A stretch of 64,000 nt of DNA, from positions 16,368,001 to 16,432,000 of the forward strand of contig JBHGNT010000016.1 in NCBI GenBank assembly GCA_043228905.1, read 5' to 3'. Shown one piece after another: positions 11,739 through 22,800 of the stretch (position 1 is its first letter; each line of letters starts with the position of its first letter). This DNA is from Azolla caroliniana (Eukaryota > Polypodiophyta). The notes under the pieces are model-generated. The model did not search any database. It saw only the letters and a list, made by a program, of their open reading frames with translations, and was not told where the DNA came from. Position numbers and translations under genes: made by a program.

Positions 11739-14572
11739 CCCCCCCCTTAATGTAAGCAACCTATTTATTTGGTTTCTCTAATTTGAGTCCTATCTTCGAA
11801 CAACATATCGAATGCTTTTGTTGGGGTACGGGTTTAGTGAGGAAATCAGCCCACATGGTTGTGGTTGAAGTGTATTGGAGTGAAATTTCTTTTGCTTCAA
11901 CCAAGTCTCTAATAAAATGATGACTTGTTTTGATCGGTTATCTTTGGATTTGTTGCAAGTTTTATGGTTGATTGATTGTCACAAAACACCATCATTTCCT
12001 TTAGTTCAAAGATATCAAGTTCTTCAATGATTGTCTTTATCCAAAGGTCTTCTTTTGTGATAAGAGCTGTGGCAATATACTCGACTTTAGTACTTGAAAG
12101 TGCAACGGCAGATTGTCTTTTAATTCGCCAAGCAATTGCTCCACCTGCAAAAGTGACGGGAGGTATCAATGTCCTGCCCCCAATTCGAACCTATCCAACC
12201 TAGAAGTGTACCATGCATCCATCCATTGAATTGGGACATATTCAATGATTAGAAACCTTGGTAAGTGAGAGATATATCCTTCGTATGTTGTAGATATCGA
12301 AGGACATGTTTCAAGGCTTGCGAATGGGCAATACCTGGATTTTGCATGAATCTATATAGGAGACTAGCACTATATGATAAGTCGTGTCGAGTACAACTTA
12401 CAAGGTATCTCACACTTCCAAGAACTTGTCGATAAGGAAGGCAAGCCATGACTTGCTCCTCTTCAAATGATTTTGGAATATCATTTGTGGATAATTTGCA
12501 AGGTAGAGTCATTGGTGTGGAGATAGGTTTGCAAACCATCATTTCAAATTTCTGGAGGATTTCTTCTACTAACTTCTTTTGAGATAGAAAGAGTGTACCC
12601 TTTATTCTATTTTGTGTGACTTTGATTCCTAGGAAATGTTCTATCGGTTCGAGATCCTTGACGCAGAACTGCTCTTTTAGTTGATTGATAACTTGTAGCA
12701 TGCATTTGGTGGAGTGTGAAGCAATAGGCAAATCATCTACATATAAACCAATGATAACAAAATTGGTGTGTTCCTTCCGAATGTACAAAGTTGGCTCGGC
12801 TTGAAGGCATCTAAATCCAATAGCTTCAAGATAAGTGTGAAGTTTGTAGTGCCACATTCGAGATGATTGTTTTAATCTATACAATGATTTATGTAATTTG
12901 CATACATAATGAGGAATTGTTGAGCTTACAATGTATGGAGGTTGTTCCATATATATTTCTTCATTAAGGTCCCCATGCAAGAAGGTGGTCTTGATGTCAA
13001 TATGATGAAGCTCAAGATTTAGACTTGCGGTGACACTAAATATTAAACGCATTGGAACCATCTTCAAAGTTGGTTGCAAAAGTATCTTTGTAATCGATGC
13101 CATGGATTTGGGTAAATCCTCTTGCAACTATGCGTGTCTTCAATCTATCAAGCTTTCCATTAGAATCAAATTTCTTTGTGAGTACCCATTTGTAAGAAAT
13201 AATATTCTTACCATTGGGTCGAGGCACTAAACTCCATGTGCCATTCTTTTCTAGTGCATCAATTTCCGCTTGCATGGTTGTTTGCCATTGAAGTAGTTCG
13301 GGGTTTTGTAATGCATCCTTAACTGAAGGGTGGATTTTGTCAAAAGGGCCTTGTGGTTCGTAATTTTGAGTATATTCATTCTCTTCATCTAAATCCACCA
13401 TTAGTGCTTCCATTGGATTTGTTATCTCATAAATCTCATTTAGAGATCTATTCTTCTTTTTCTTCATAGGCGTAGGGCTTGCTATATTTTCAATTGGAGT
13501 GGTGTCACATTGAGATATATCTTTTGAAGAGGATCTTAAAGCTTGAGTTGAATGGAGTGGAAATACTAAGGTTTGATTTGAGGGATTTGAAAAAATGGAT
13601 TGTGAAAAGGTGGACTTTGAAAGGGTAGAATTTGAAAATTTTGAATTTAGAAAAGTGGCGAATATATCTTTTGAAGAGGATCCTAAAGCTTGAGTTGAAT
13701 GGAGTGGAAATACTAAGGTTTGATTTGAGGGATTTGAAAAAATGGATTATGAAAAGGTGGATTTTGAAAGGGTAGAATTTGAAAATTTTGAATTTAGAAA
13801 AGTGGCGAAGAAAACAGAATTTTTGGTTGGGGTTTGCCAAGAATTGGTGGGAGATGAAAAGTTATAAGAGTGGTTGTTTATGCTTGGAGTAGGAGGGTCA
13901 TTCCTTTCATTTCCTTTTATCTCCATCATGCCATCACCGTCATTATTGTTACGACGTTCCACCATTATGTTGCCTTCTATTATAATTCCACCACCAACAT
14001 CACTAGAATCACCATCCACTTCTCCAATGCCACTACATGCTATGCTTGTGGTTGTGTGCATGATATTTCTATTTGGTATATTCTTAATGATCTTGATTTT
14101 ATGTACCTCTTGACTCTCCTCTTCTTCTTTGAACTCTTCTAATTGTAATGATTCTCTCATGTTGTTGACATGCTCCTTCCCATATTCACGATTATTTACA
14201 TAATGTATAACGGGAATATTTTGTAAGTTTATTGGGTATTTTAGGGATAGTATTTGTTCGTAAAAAATGACGGATTGACTATATATAAATTGCTTATTTT
14301 GTGGGTTAAATAATTTATATCCCTTAATCCCCTCGGATTCGCCATATCCTACCATTATACATTTAATATTAAGGGGTCTAATTTTTTTCTTAACTTGGGA
14401 GCGACCTGACTATAAGCAATTGCCCCAAATATCTTTAAGTGTCCAACATTAGGTTTCCTACCAAACCATAAGAAAAAAGGTGTATTCAATCCGAGTACCT
14501 TGTGGGGAGATGGCTTCTTGCCAAAATCTATTGTGTAGACTGGCCACTTGAAGCATACTCCGGCTTGCATCT
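11739..14572 (-). pseudogene. copia F pol pseudogene (integrase C-term, RT, RNase H), copy 1
   Basis: On the minus strand, integrase C-terminal sequence (14570-14355) contains FFLWFGRKPNVGHLKIFG. A Ser/Thr/Asn/Phe-rich linker with a 147-base tandem repeat follows, then RT (13467-12249; motifs HHIDIKTTFLHGDL, YVDDL, ISTPM) and RNase H (12169-11909). A polypurine tract (minus TTAAGGGGGGGG) ends at the LTR. Breaks include TAA at 13749-13747 (CAA in copy 2), a frameshift near 13100 and stops around 12240 and 14355. Gag, protease and most of the integrase are missing. Confidence 0.85.
13515..13808 (-). repeat. In-frame 147-base tandem repeat in copia F pol linker
   Basis: Two units of 147 bases (49 codons) lie in tandem between the integrase and RT parts. 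The encoded unit is rich in Ser, Phe, Asn and Thr (for instance FATFLNSKFSNSTLSKSTFS). The unit length keeps the frame. The second segmental copy carries the same repeat at 35282-35575. Confidence 0.9.
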
Positions 14573-15437
14573 AGATGTGGTGAAGGGCCAGAGAGAAGAA
14601 GAATTGGAGACATCCAATTCGGACAACAGCTAGAACGAATCAAAGACAGCCAATTTAGTCGAAGAGGGTGATTCGGAAGAGCCGAATCACATGAAGGCCA
14701 AGCGAACAAGGAGACAGTTGAAGTTGGCGCTGATATGGACGAGCCGACGAGTCGAGGGGCGCCAAAGTCGCAATAGTGAGGGAGCTGAGAATGGCCTAAA
14801 GAGCTGACAAGTTGACCACAAGGATCGAGGTGCGCAGAACCAGAGGGGTCGAGGAGCATTGGACCACAGGGGTCATAGAACGCTGGACCAGACCAAACGA
14901 GGAGCGTGAGCTAGGCGTGAGGATGTTAGGAGGAGCCGGATGGACGGACCGGCTGAAGTTAACACAAGGAGACAACCTCAAGTTGAGCGAGCAAGCTCAA
15001 CTTGGGCCGAATCGGCTAAAGAAGCTGAGAGTCGGATCGGTTAGAGATCGATCGGCTAGACCTAGTTTAGTTGAAGAAGCTAGGAGTCGAATTGAATAGA
15101 GTTTGATCGGGTGTGCTGAGTCGGATGGAATCTGGCAAACCATTAGGAGCCTATATTCCTTTTTAGTAAATAGGAATATTATAGGCAGAGTTAGTGTTAG
15201 GCTCAGTTAATGAGCATTCAAGTACTTGTTAGTGGTTGTGTCAACCCACTCGTCAAGGCTTGTATAAAAAGTGTTCATTGAGCACAACCGATGTACAGAG
15301 AGTGTTATTATTGAATACAACTGTGTTGTCTACTCTCTCTGTCTCCCTTACACTATGTTTTCCTAATTGTTGCATTTCGAATAACCAATTGTACTCTATG
15401 TCTATCACATACGCTTCCACACACGTATTCTTTTACA
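14573..15437 (+). mobile_element. 3' end and LTR of a C-type copia element
   Basis: 14573-14980 resembles the region downstream of RNase H in copia C (the stretch around GGAGACAGCCAA and the CCTCAAGTTGAGC block). The LTR, about 14981-15437, aligns with the C and E LTRs. It shares GAGCATTCAAGTACTTG, CTTGTATAAAAAGTGTTCATTGAG and the end CTTCCACACACGTATTCTTTTACA. The usual polypurine tract just ahead of the LTR is missing. Downstream sequence is family B gag, so the LTR lies in that gag. Confidence 0.65.
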
Positions 15438-15808
15438 AAATAGAAGACAAGCCTAGTAGAAGCGTTGTGCTAAAACTAGGAGGTGAAGGTAGAAGAGAAA
15501 GGGTCGGGATTAATGGAGGGATTGACCCCACAAGAAAGTATGAGACTCAAGGGATGCAAAGGAAGGAGGTGGCCGGCTTGGCCGTAGACACACAACAAAA
15601 GGGGGAAAAACAAAGGATCCTTGATAGTCGGGTGGAATTCACACTACGAGAGTTCCTCGATATTGCAAAGAAGGAATTCCATGATACGATCATTGAACTT
15701 GTGAAAAGAAAGTGGCTCTCAATGAAACAAAAAAGCACAAAACCCGCGAGCGTAAACGTGGTGACGACGTTGGCGGCCAAGGAAGACTATGGGGATAGTC
15801 ACTACTAG
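15438..15808 (+). pseudogene. Family B Ty3 gag fragment
   Basis: The frame reads KIEDKPSRS, then DPTRKYETQG and RILDSRVEFTLREFLDIAKK, which aligns with the Gag C-terminus of element B (47030-47400; RILDSKVELSLREVLGIAKK). It ends at TAG near 15806. Where element B has a TAG at 47068 this copy has a sense codon, suggesting that the B stop is a mutation. No RT or LTR of this copy is visible nearby. Confidence 0.75.
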
Positions 15809-15959
15809 TGAGCTAATAGTCCCACTATACCCATTGTATTCTCATGTAGTTAGGGGTTAGTTACCCTAGCTATAAATATGAGAAAATGTGTATTGTAAAC
15901 AAGCCCGAAGGGATTTGTAATACAACCATCATCTTGCTTATATCCTAGTCATCACTAGA
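15809..15959. other. Short unassigned segment with TATA-like box
   Basis: Contains CTATAAATATGAG (about 15870) followed by a T/A-rich stretch and AATACAACC. This could be an LTR remnant. No coding frame is present. Confidence 0.25.
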
Positions 15960-16762
15960 GCTGACCTGACCGAAATCGATCGCGTCAAGTCCAAGCTATC
16001 AAATGCATTAGATGAAGGATTTGGGACACCTTCATTATTTCCTCGGAATTAAACTGATCATACATAAGAAGGACTCCTAATCACACAATGCTATTATGTA
16101 TTGAACATGATGTTCAAATTCAGCATGATAGAATGTCGACCCATCTCGACACCCCATGACCATAATAACAAGCTACACCACGATTTGAGTCCTACATGTG
16201 ATGAAATGAGATTTAATCAAATAATTGAAAGCCTAATCTATCTAACAATCACACGTCCTGAGTTAAGTTATTCTATTGGATTAGTTAGTTTATGCAAAAC
16301 CCCGATAGCCGCAACCCTGATCGTGGGCTATTATATAGAAACGATGCTACTAAAGAATTGAGTATCTGCATGGATGCAAACAAGGCCAGAGATGCAACAG
16401 ATCGCCGATCAACATCGGGCTTTATGTTCTCCCTTAGGACTGCGGCGATCTCATGGTGCGGCAAGAAGCCACCAACAATTGTATTGTCCGAGGCGAAATA
16501 TCGAGGAGTGGTTGTCATGACATGGGGGAAATTTGGTTGAAAAGGCTATTGAGGGATCTCCATGTGAGGGTCACCGAACTGATCTCGATCTATTGTGACA
16601 ATCTTAGTAGCAACCAACTCGCCAAGAACCCCATCTTCCATTCTTGCACAAAGCACATAGAGGTGCCTTACCATTTTGTCTGCGAGCATGTTCTTTGCAA
16701 AGAGGTGGACCTGCACTTCCTTCGAACCAATCAACAAGTGGCTAACATTTTCACCAAGGCAT
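15960..16762 (+). pseudogene. copia RT C-terminus and RNase H fragment
   Basis: The plus-strand frame resembles copia C: YYVLNMMFKFSMIECRPIST, then SLIYLTITRPELSYSIG, ATDRRSTSGFMFSL and SIYCDNLSSNQLAKNPIF, ending in NIFTKAL. Frame changes occur near 16310 and 16540. The RNase H tail continues beyond an LTR insertion at 17376 (GLDKLWQFSK). The polymerase catalytic YVDD region is absent. Confidence 0.8.
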
Positions 16763-17369
16763 TGTTGAGAATTAGGTCCCTTTCGGATGGGTTGAATTCA
16801 GGATAAAGGAAAATGTTACACCCGGTAGGAAACCGAATGAGGTCATGACGAGTATTCGGAAAATGTAAATAGGTTTTGCATCAAGCCTACTTAGGTCAAT
16901 TATGTAAATAGCCCAAAACTTATCTAAATATAAAGATAACTAGGGCAAACTTTAGGTAAGTGTGAAGAAGTTAGAGAGTCATCTCGTTTACTATGTATGA
17001 AGTGTGTTCTGTGTAACTGTGTACAACACGTGAGAGGTCGTTGCCTCTCCTATAGTATAGAGGAAGCAAGAGAGAGAGAGAGAGTGAGTGAGAGTGCGAG
17101 ACAATGAGAGAGATACTGAGAGTGTCTCTATTGTAACCGCTTGTTGGCGAAGTGTGCGAACTCATAGTAGGTGTCAGTGAGTTCATCTTGTATCCTCCCC
17201 TCTCATAGTGAATTTGTTTGGTGTCTATGGGCACCCCTGGTTTTTTACCCAATTTGGGGTTTTCCATGTTAATACCTTGTGTACTTCCATTTCTATTTTC
17301 TCTCTGTATTTGCTTGATCCCTATTCCACATTTGACTCGGTTGTGGTCGAGTTCCCTTTTTTCGTAACA
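16763..17369 (+). repeat. Solo LTR inserted in copia RNase H tail
   Basis: The coding sequence of copia RNase H resumes right after 17369 and stops near 16762, so an LTR-sized insertion lies between. A sharper candidate is 16814-17369, which has TGTTAC/GTAACA inverted ends. Its interior matches the MED-type LTR at 43.7-44.2 kb (ATGTAAATAG, CTCTATTGTAACCGC, GGTGTCTATGGGC, GGGGTTTTCC). No clear target duplication was found, so the left limit is uncertain. Confidence 0.6.
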
Positions 17370-17623
17370 AGCAATTGGTTTGGACAAGTTGTGGCAATTT
17401 TCGAAGATGCTAAGACTTTGACATCTTGATGCGCCTTGCTTGAGGGCGAGAGCCATAACCGAAGCTGAAAGGCCAACACAATCGAAAGAGGGGAGCCATG
17501 GGGATGGAGCTATAAGGGCCGAAAGGCCAAAAGGCCAAAGCCGTAGTTGAAGGGCAGAGAATTGGAAAGGCCAAAAGTGCCAATTGTCAAATCCTAGATG
17601 TCATATTTGAGCTTGAGGGGGAG
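17370..17623 (+). other. copia 3' tail with polypurine tract
   Basis: The end of the interrupted RNase H frame (GLDKLWQFSK) is followed by non-coding sequence and the purine tract CTTGAGGGGGAG (17612-17623). A TGTCTATG start at 17624 follows directly, as expected for a 3' LTR. The right limit of that LTR could not be placed because there is no second copy in the window. Confidence 0.6.
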
Positions 17624-18996
17624 TGTCTATGTGTAAATATGTGTGCCAGGCTTGTGTTTTTGTGTAAACATGGTTGTGCCATGTCCAAAAGTAGTACATA
17701 ATAATCTATCTATGTGTATAACATCGTTTTTTTATGAGTAAAAGTGGTTACGCAATATGCATGTAATGTATGTGGTACATTCTAGGTGTTTTAATAGAAA
17801 TGTGCACATTAGTTTGTATGTGTGTGTGTGTGTAGATCGCGTGAATTGAATGTGAATGTGAACACGTGTTTAAGTGTCTAGGGGCGTCGGCATGAGAGTG
17901 TTAGTGTTTAGGGGAGTTGTTGAAATATATGTAATATGTGACATTTTAGGAGTTTCTTGGAGTGTTGGATATAAAGTGTGTAATATGTATGTAGGAGTAA
18001 AAGGTGGGGAAATGGTAAATGCGTGTGAAACTTAGGCTCGGCGTCGACCCTATAGGCTCGGTTTCTACGTTTGGCTTCATTTAGCGAGGCTCAGGGGATC
18101 CGAAGCATCCATTGCCTTTGTTCAACCCTCCCTGCTACTTATCGTGATCTGTAGGGGCTTATAGCAGAACCCCTAAGATCAGGCTTCTCTCGTTCGGCAG
18201 CCGAGGCCTAGCCCTCCGAAGCAAGCGAGGCCTGGGCAGAACGTAGCAAGCAAGGCCAACACACCATAATTAACTCGCCACAAAGTGAGGCTTCTTTGCA
18301 AATGGCCTGCCTCTTGTCCCATCTAAGCCAATGCATGCGGGACCTTCATGTAAGCAACTTAGTTTGATTGATTTGTTTGTTTGTTTGATCGATTTATGTG
18401 CTCTCCTGCAACCCTTCACTCGCCGTGTTTCTAGCATAAAACACTAGATGTCCCTTGTGGCTTCGTAAATCTGTCTCGAATATAACTTCTGATCACGTGT
18501 TTTTTTAACAATGACTCGGGTGGCGTAGCTCCAACATTGATTTCGATTTGAGTCTCTCCACTAGAAATATGGAACCTGCAAGATATCCTGACTTGTAAAT
18601 TTTTTGTCACACCTTGTATTTCAAAATCGTGAACATGACCCTCGTCATGTGCTCATGCCACTCAAAGTGGTCCAAATGTAGATAAATTATAAGTTGATTG
18701 GTCTGCAAATCACGTTTCCTACCCTATTGCATAAGAAAGAGGAAGAGACATTGTAGGGACCCTTAGTTACGAAGAAGGTGTTTGAGGGTGAATTAGGAGG
18801 AGAGACGGGTTCGTATTTCAATCATGTCTCATCGGATTATCTCGTCAAACCACTCGTACCCTCATAAATTCTAAAAACTTATGAGTCAAAAGTAAACTTT
18901 TGAACTCTAAATTTCCTCCATCCTCGAGCTCCAAGATTGCCATGAAAGGAAAAACTCAAATCACCCACCGATTGAAAAAAAAGGAACGTAAAAACA
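17624..18996. other. Probable LTR start, then gene-poor sequence
   Basis: The first few hundred bases are probably a copia LTR (TG start after a polypurine tract; TATA-like GATATAAAG near 17967; a TG microsatellite at about 17818-17836). From 18040 to 18330 a more GC-rich segment has repeated CGAGGC words. No coding frame is convincing. Confidence 0.4.
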
Positions 18997-19277
18997 GTAG
19001 CCTAGACCTTCTGTAACACTTTGGAGTTTTGTTTTCCATTACTCGACTTTGTGTGTGCATTCATACCTATTGAGGGGACTTGGTTCAATGTGTCTAGTTT
19101 GTTTTACCATCATGGCCTCCATATGGTATTTTTGGTCTTATGTGAGATTTGGATCTCCACCTTTTAGTTTGGAAAACCATTTACTCTAACCAATTGAAAT
19201 AATATCTTTCATCCTTCCTATCTTTTTATGCATATTAATTTCCATCGTTCTAGATTCTCAACTATTTGGTTTTTGGT
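18997..19277 (+). repeat. 281-bp dispersed repeat, partner of 37293-37570
   Basis: The segment from GTAGCCTAGACC to GGTTTTTGGT is found again at 37293-37570 in the same orientation, diverged by scattered substitutions and small indels. Beyond both ends the two sites differ. It has no coding content and no terminal inverted repeats that I can see. Confidence 0.85.
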
Positions 19278-19720
19278 TAGGAGGCATCTATTTCATTACA
19301 CATAATAATTTGAACTTTTGACCTTTTTGTCATGTGAACCCATGACGAGTCCTCCAACTTTGTCCCACACCCCATTAAATGTTTATGTTTGCGACATTTG
19401 TGGCTTTCTTGACTCAATTTATCCAAGTCTTTATCATGCTAGCTATATCAATATGATATTTAATCATATGATTTATGCATATTAATTTCCATCGTTCTAG
19501 ATTCTCAACTATTTGGTTTTTGGTTAGGAGGCATCTATTTCATTACACATAATAATTTGAACTTTTGACCTTTTTGTCATGTGAACCCATGACGAGTCCT
19601 CCAACTTTGTCCCACACCCCATTAAATTTTTATGTTTGCGACATTTGCGGCTTTCTTGACTCAATTTATCCAAGTCTTTATCATGCTACCTATATCAATA
19701 TGATATTTAATCATATGATT
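19225..19720. repeat. Tandem duplication, 247-bp unit, two copies
   Basis: The unit starting TTTATGCATATTAATTTCC repeats after exactly 247 bases, with only a few differences (for example GTTTATG versus TTTTATG). The sequence is AT-rich and non-coding. High identity indicates a recent local duplication. Confidence 0.9.
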
Positions 19721-21093
19721 CAACAACTTCAAAAGTGACTTGCAACATTGTTTAGTGGAATTTGATAGTTTCCTCAAATGAAACATCATTTGTTAAATTT
19801 AAGAATTAAAAATGTTGTCAATGGAAGACATTGAGATATAACACTGAATTATCTTCCATTAGAAGAGTCAATTGCATGGATGTAGTATTAGCTATATTTT
19901 ATACCCCAAAATAAGAATTAACAATAGAAACATAAAATATAGTTGGGAAAACTCTAAAATACCCTTGAGTTTGTTTTTAATTTCCACAAACCCCCTCCAA
20001 CTTTGCCCTTGAGGTCTTCATTTGAGCTTGCTATTTGGGTACATCATCCACTCCTCAATTATGTGTGGTATTCAAGCAATTATATGCTTCATTACTTCCA
20101 TTTTTCTCTCTTTCTATGGTTGACCATGAAAATTGAGGAGATGATAAAAACTTAGGTGCATTTAGGGTCGTAAACAAAACAAATGCTTAGGGTGTTTTGG
20201 TATTTATTGCAAGTTAAAATACAATGTGCTATTGCTTGCAAACTAGCTAATATGAATGTTTCTTACCTAAACTTAAAAATCTGACAATAAATCAATACCA
20301 TCAATAGTTGGAATTCATAAAATCAAAAACCAAATCTAAAGCAATTTGGCTTTCATAATATGACACGACCTGGTTTTCATATATAGAAAAGTGATGAATC
20401 AAAAAAATATGCATGTTCTGTAAGGGTCATATATGTGTGTGTGTCTCCAAAATATGCATCAACTTTGTCTAAGCATGTGAGTGTCATTTGTTAACACATT
20501 TGAAGGATTATCGCTCAACAACTCTAACTTTGGAACGGTTGAGGTTTAATTTAATTGCCTCAACACTAGAAATAACTCAGAAGTGTTCTTTTAACCAGCC
20601 ATTAAATGCACTAATTATGTTGCCTAGAAAAGAAAGGCATAATCTTCAAGACACCATTCCGTTCTTAAACTGCCCTATCAAGTCCTTATCTTCATTGTAA
20701 TAATTTATAGCATATGATGATCATGCCACTCGAAATGTCAATGTGTATTAGCCATCACATAAGTTTTTACTTATACACAAACTTCATGATTTGTTTTTTA
20801 ATGAAAACTAAATTAAAGGAAAATACAACAAAGTTCTTAACAAGTACCCACACAAAGTTTTAAGAAACTACTGAAATATCCCTCCGCAATACAGGAACAT
20901 GCAAAAACTTATGGTTACACTACAAAGTACCCAACAAAGCGGTGTTCTGTTATGCCCTCTATTTAACATTGCAATGAATGAATCAAAGAGGAAATTTCAC
21001 CATTATTGAGGTAAGCTGCACTCCAATGCAATGGGCTTATGATGATTTTGGAAGATGAACAAATGAACCATGTGCAAGAAACATTGTCCCAAG
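19721..21093. other. AT-rich intergenic sequence downstream of AKR gene
   Basis: No coding frame with family similarity was found; the small open frame at 20488-20700 looks fortuitous. The part just below 21094 should hold the 3' untranslated region of the aldo-keto reductase, with an AATAAT-type signal possible on the minus strand near 21000. Confidence 0.5.
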
Positions 21094-22700
21094 CTATGAG
21101 GCTTGCCAAGAAGAAAGTGGAGGTGTATCAGAATTCGAGAAAGTCATATTCATATTTTCGTATCGGTCTCCAGCTATGGCATCCACATCCAAGAGAGACT
21201 CGATCTCTATGATATCTTCTTTACTGAGCTTGACTCGCAGTGAGCCCACATTCTCATCAAAGTTTTTGAGTTTGGTAGTGCCAGGGATAGCTACAACATC
21301 ATCTCCTTGATGTTGAACCCATGCAAGAGCAAGTTGACCTGTGGTGCAGCCTTTTCTCAATGCAATCTCACGCAATGCCAAGAATAGCTTTTCATTCTTG
21401 TCTAAATTTTGTCCCGCTAACCTCGGCTGCGCAATCTTCACTTCAACAAAAATCTAATGCATCAGAAATCTCCGTATAGGATACGTCTTGCGTTTTAGCT
21501 ATTATATTGTAATGCAAAGAGGGTACCTTTCGGAAATCTGTGTCATGAAGACCCTCTAGAAGTTTCGCTCCAAGGGAAAAGAAACCTCGACCTAAAGGGC
21601 TGTAAACTACAATGCCAATACCCAATTCTCTAGTGATCAACATAAAGGCAAACGTTTTTGTCAGTGACACAGAAATCCATGCATTCTTGATGGGAAGAAG
21701 ACATTCAGGGAGGACATACCGACAAGTGGGTATTATGTCTTTTTCTGCATCCCGACACCACAAGGACCACTCAAGTTGAACAGCAGTGATGGGATGCACT
21801 GCATGGGCTCTTCGAATGGTCGATGCAGAAGCCTCAGAAAGCCCAAGATACTTAACCTTGCCTTCCTCAACCAGCCTCTTCATTTCCCCAACCTTGTTCA
21901 CATATATGACAGTTGCATACAATAGTGAGCAACACATACCCAGATACTAATAAAAACATATGTATATGTAGCTGTAGCTGTAATGGTAAATCTAGATGTA
22001 TACCTGTACTAATATCTAGATCTATACTCAAAGGTATATGTTGTATTATATCTAGATCTATAGTTACAGGTATATGTTGTATGTGTATGTGTATGTATAT
22101 GGTAACAAAGATCAGTTTACACCTATCTAAACTACGAAAAGGATGGATGCAAAAGGAAGAATTCTCCCATCGAGTAAACAGATTCCTTTCTTACAGTGAC
22201 TTCAATTGGAACGGTTGTGTCGATTCGATGCTGATAGTAGAGATCGATGAAATCCACATCTAACCTTTGTAGGCTCGCCTCGCAAGCTGAGCGCACATAT
22301 GGGGGATCTCCTCGCACCTGGCTGTTCCCATCCTCAATGATGACCCCAAATTTGGTTGCAAGTTGAACCTTGTGCCTTCTCCCTTTCAAAGCCTATTACA
22401 ATAACAAGCGCATAAAAAAACAGGCAAGAACTGGATATGATAACAAAGAAAAAGATATAAGAACAAGCAACCCACCTTGCCCAGAAGGATCTCATTAAGG
22501 AAAGGTCCATACATATCAGATGTGTCGAGGAATGTGATGCCAGAGTCGATGGCATGGTGGATAAGTTCAATCATCTCATGCTCGGGTTTGGGGGGTCCAT
22601 AGAAGGCTGACATGCCCATGCAGCCCAGGCCTTGTTCTGAGACCTCCAGACCTTGGGACCCAAGCGTCACTCTGCGAACCTCGACATCTGACAACGCCAT
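21094..22700 (-). CDS. Aldo-keto reductase, five exons (host gene)
   Basis: NADPH-dependent aldo-keto reductase of the plant family that includes perakine reductase and the 'probable aldo-keto reductase 2' proteins; it probably reduces carbonyl compounds in the cytosol. Exons on the minus strand: 22700-22476, 22392-22195, 21892-21720, 21629-21527, 21435-21094. All four introns are GT-AG (phases 0, 0, 2, 0). The spliced frame is 347 codons including TGA, 346 residues, the usual family length. N-terminal [20 protein letters not shown] is diagnostic. The catalytic tetrad is present: Asp59 and Tyr64 in LDTSDMYGP, Lys89 in LATKFGV and His130 in LYYQHRID. The cofactor region includes [15 protein letters not shown] and YSPLGRGFF. 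No stops or frameshifts are seen, so it appears functional. The exact substrate cannot be told. Confidence 0.93.
22012..22083. repeat. 36-bp tandem repeat in AKR intron 2
   Basis: ATATCTAGATCTATA followed by GGTATATGTTGTAT occurs twice, 36 bases apart, inside the 302-base second intron. It has no effect on the coding frame. Confidence 0.7.
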
Positions 22701-22773
22701 AGCTGCTGCTGCAGTAAACGATCACTCTTCCAATCCTCGTATTTGTATGGAACAATCGATCCCAACTCACCAA

Positions 22774-22780
22774 TATATAT
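22774..22780 (-). promoter_or_regulatory. Candidate TATA box of AKR gene
   Basis: ATATATA on the minus strand, about 75 bases upstream of the ATG at 22700. The placement suits a short leader of roughly 45 bases. Inferred from position and sequence only. Confidence 0.4.
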
Positions 22781-22800
22781 GTCAGCCCCCCTCTCAATTA

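Larger units (their letters stand above)
11102..15534. repeat. Composite segmental duplication, copy 1
   Basis: This block matches 32869-37292 with a constant offset of 21767 bases from 11106 to about 15300, then a 9-base deletion in copy 2. It spans part of an LTR, copia F pol, the junction to a plus-strand copia end with its LTR, and the start of a family B gag scrap. Apart from the first 240 bases I find only three substitutions. Because it crosses junctions between elements of opposite orientation, ordinary retrotransposition does not explain it. Confidence 0.9.

Noticed and set aside
17818-17836. TG run as a regulatory element
   Set aside because: Simple microsatellite; nothing else supports a role.
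20488-20700. 70-codon open frame
   Set aside because: No similarity, no conserved context, short.
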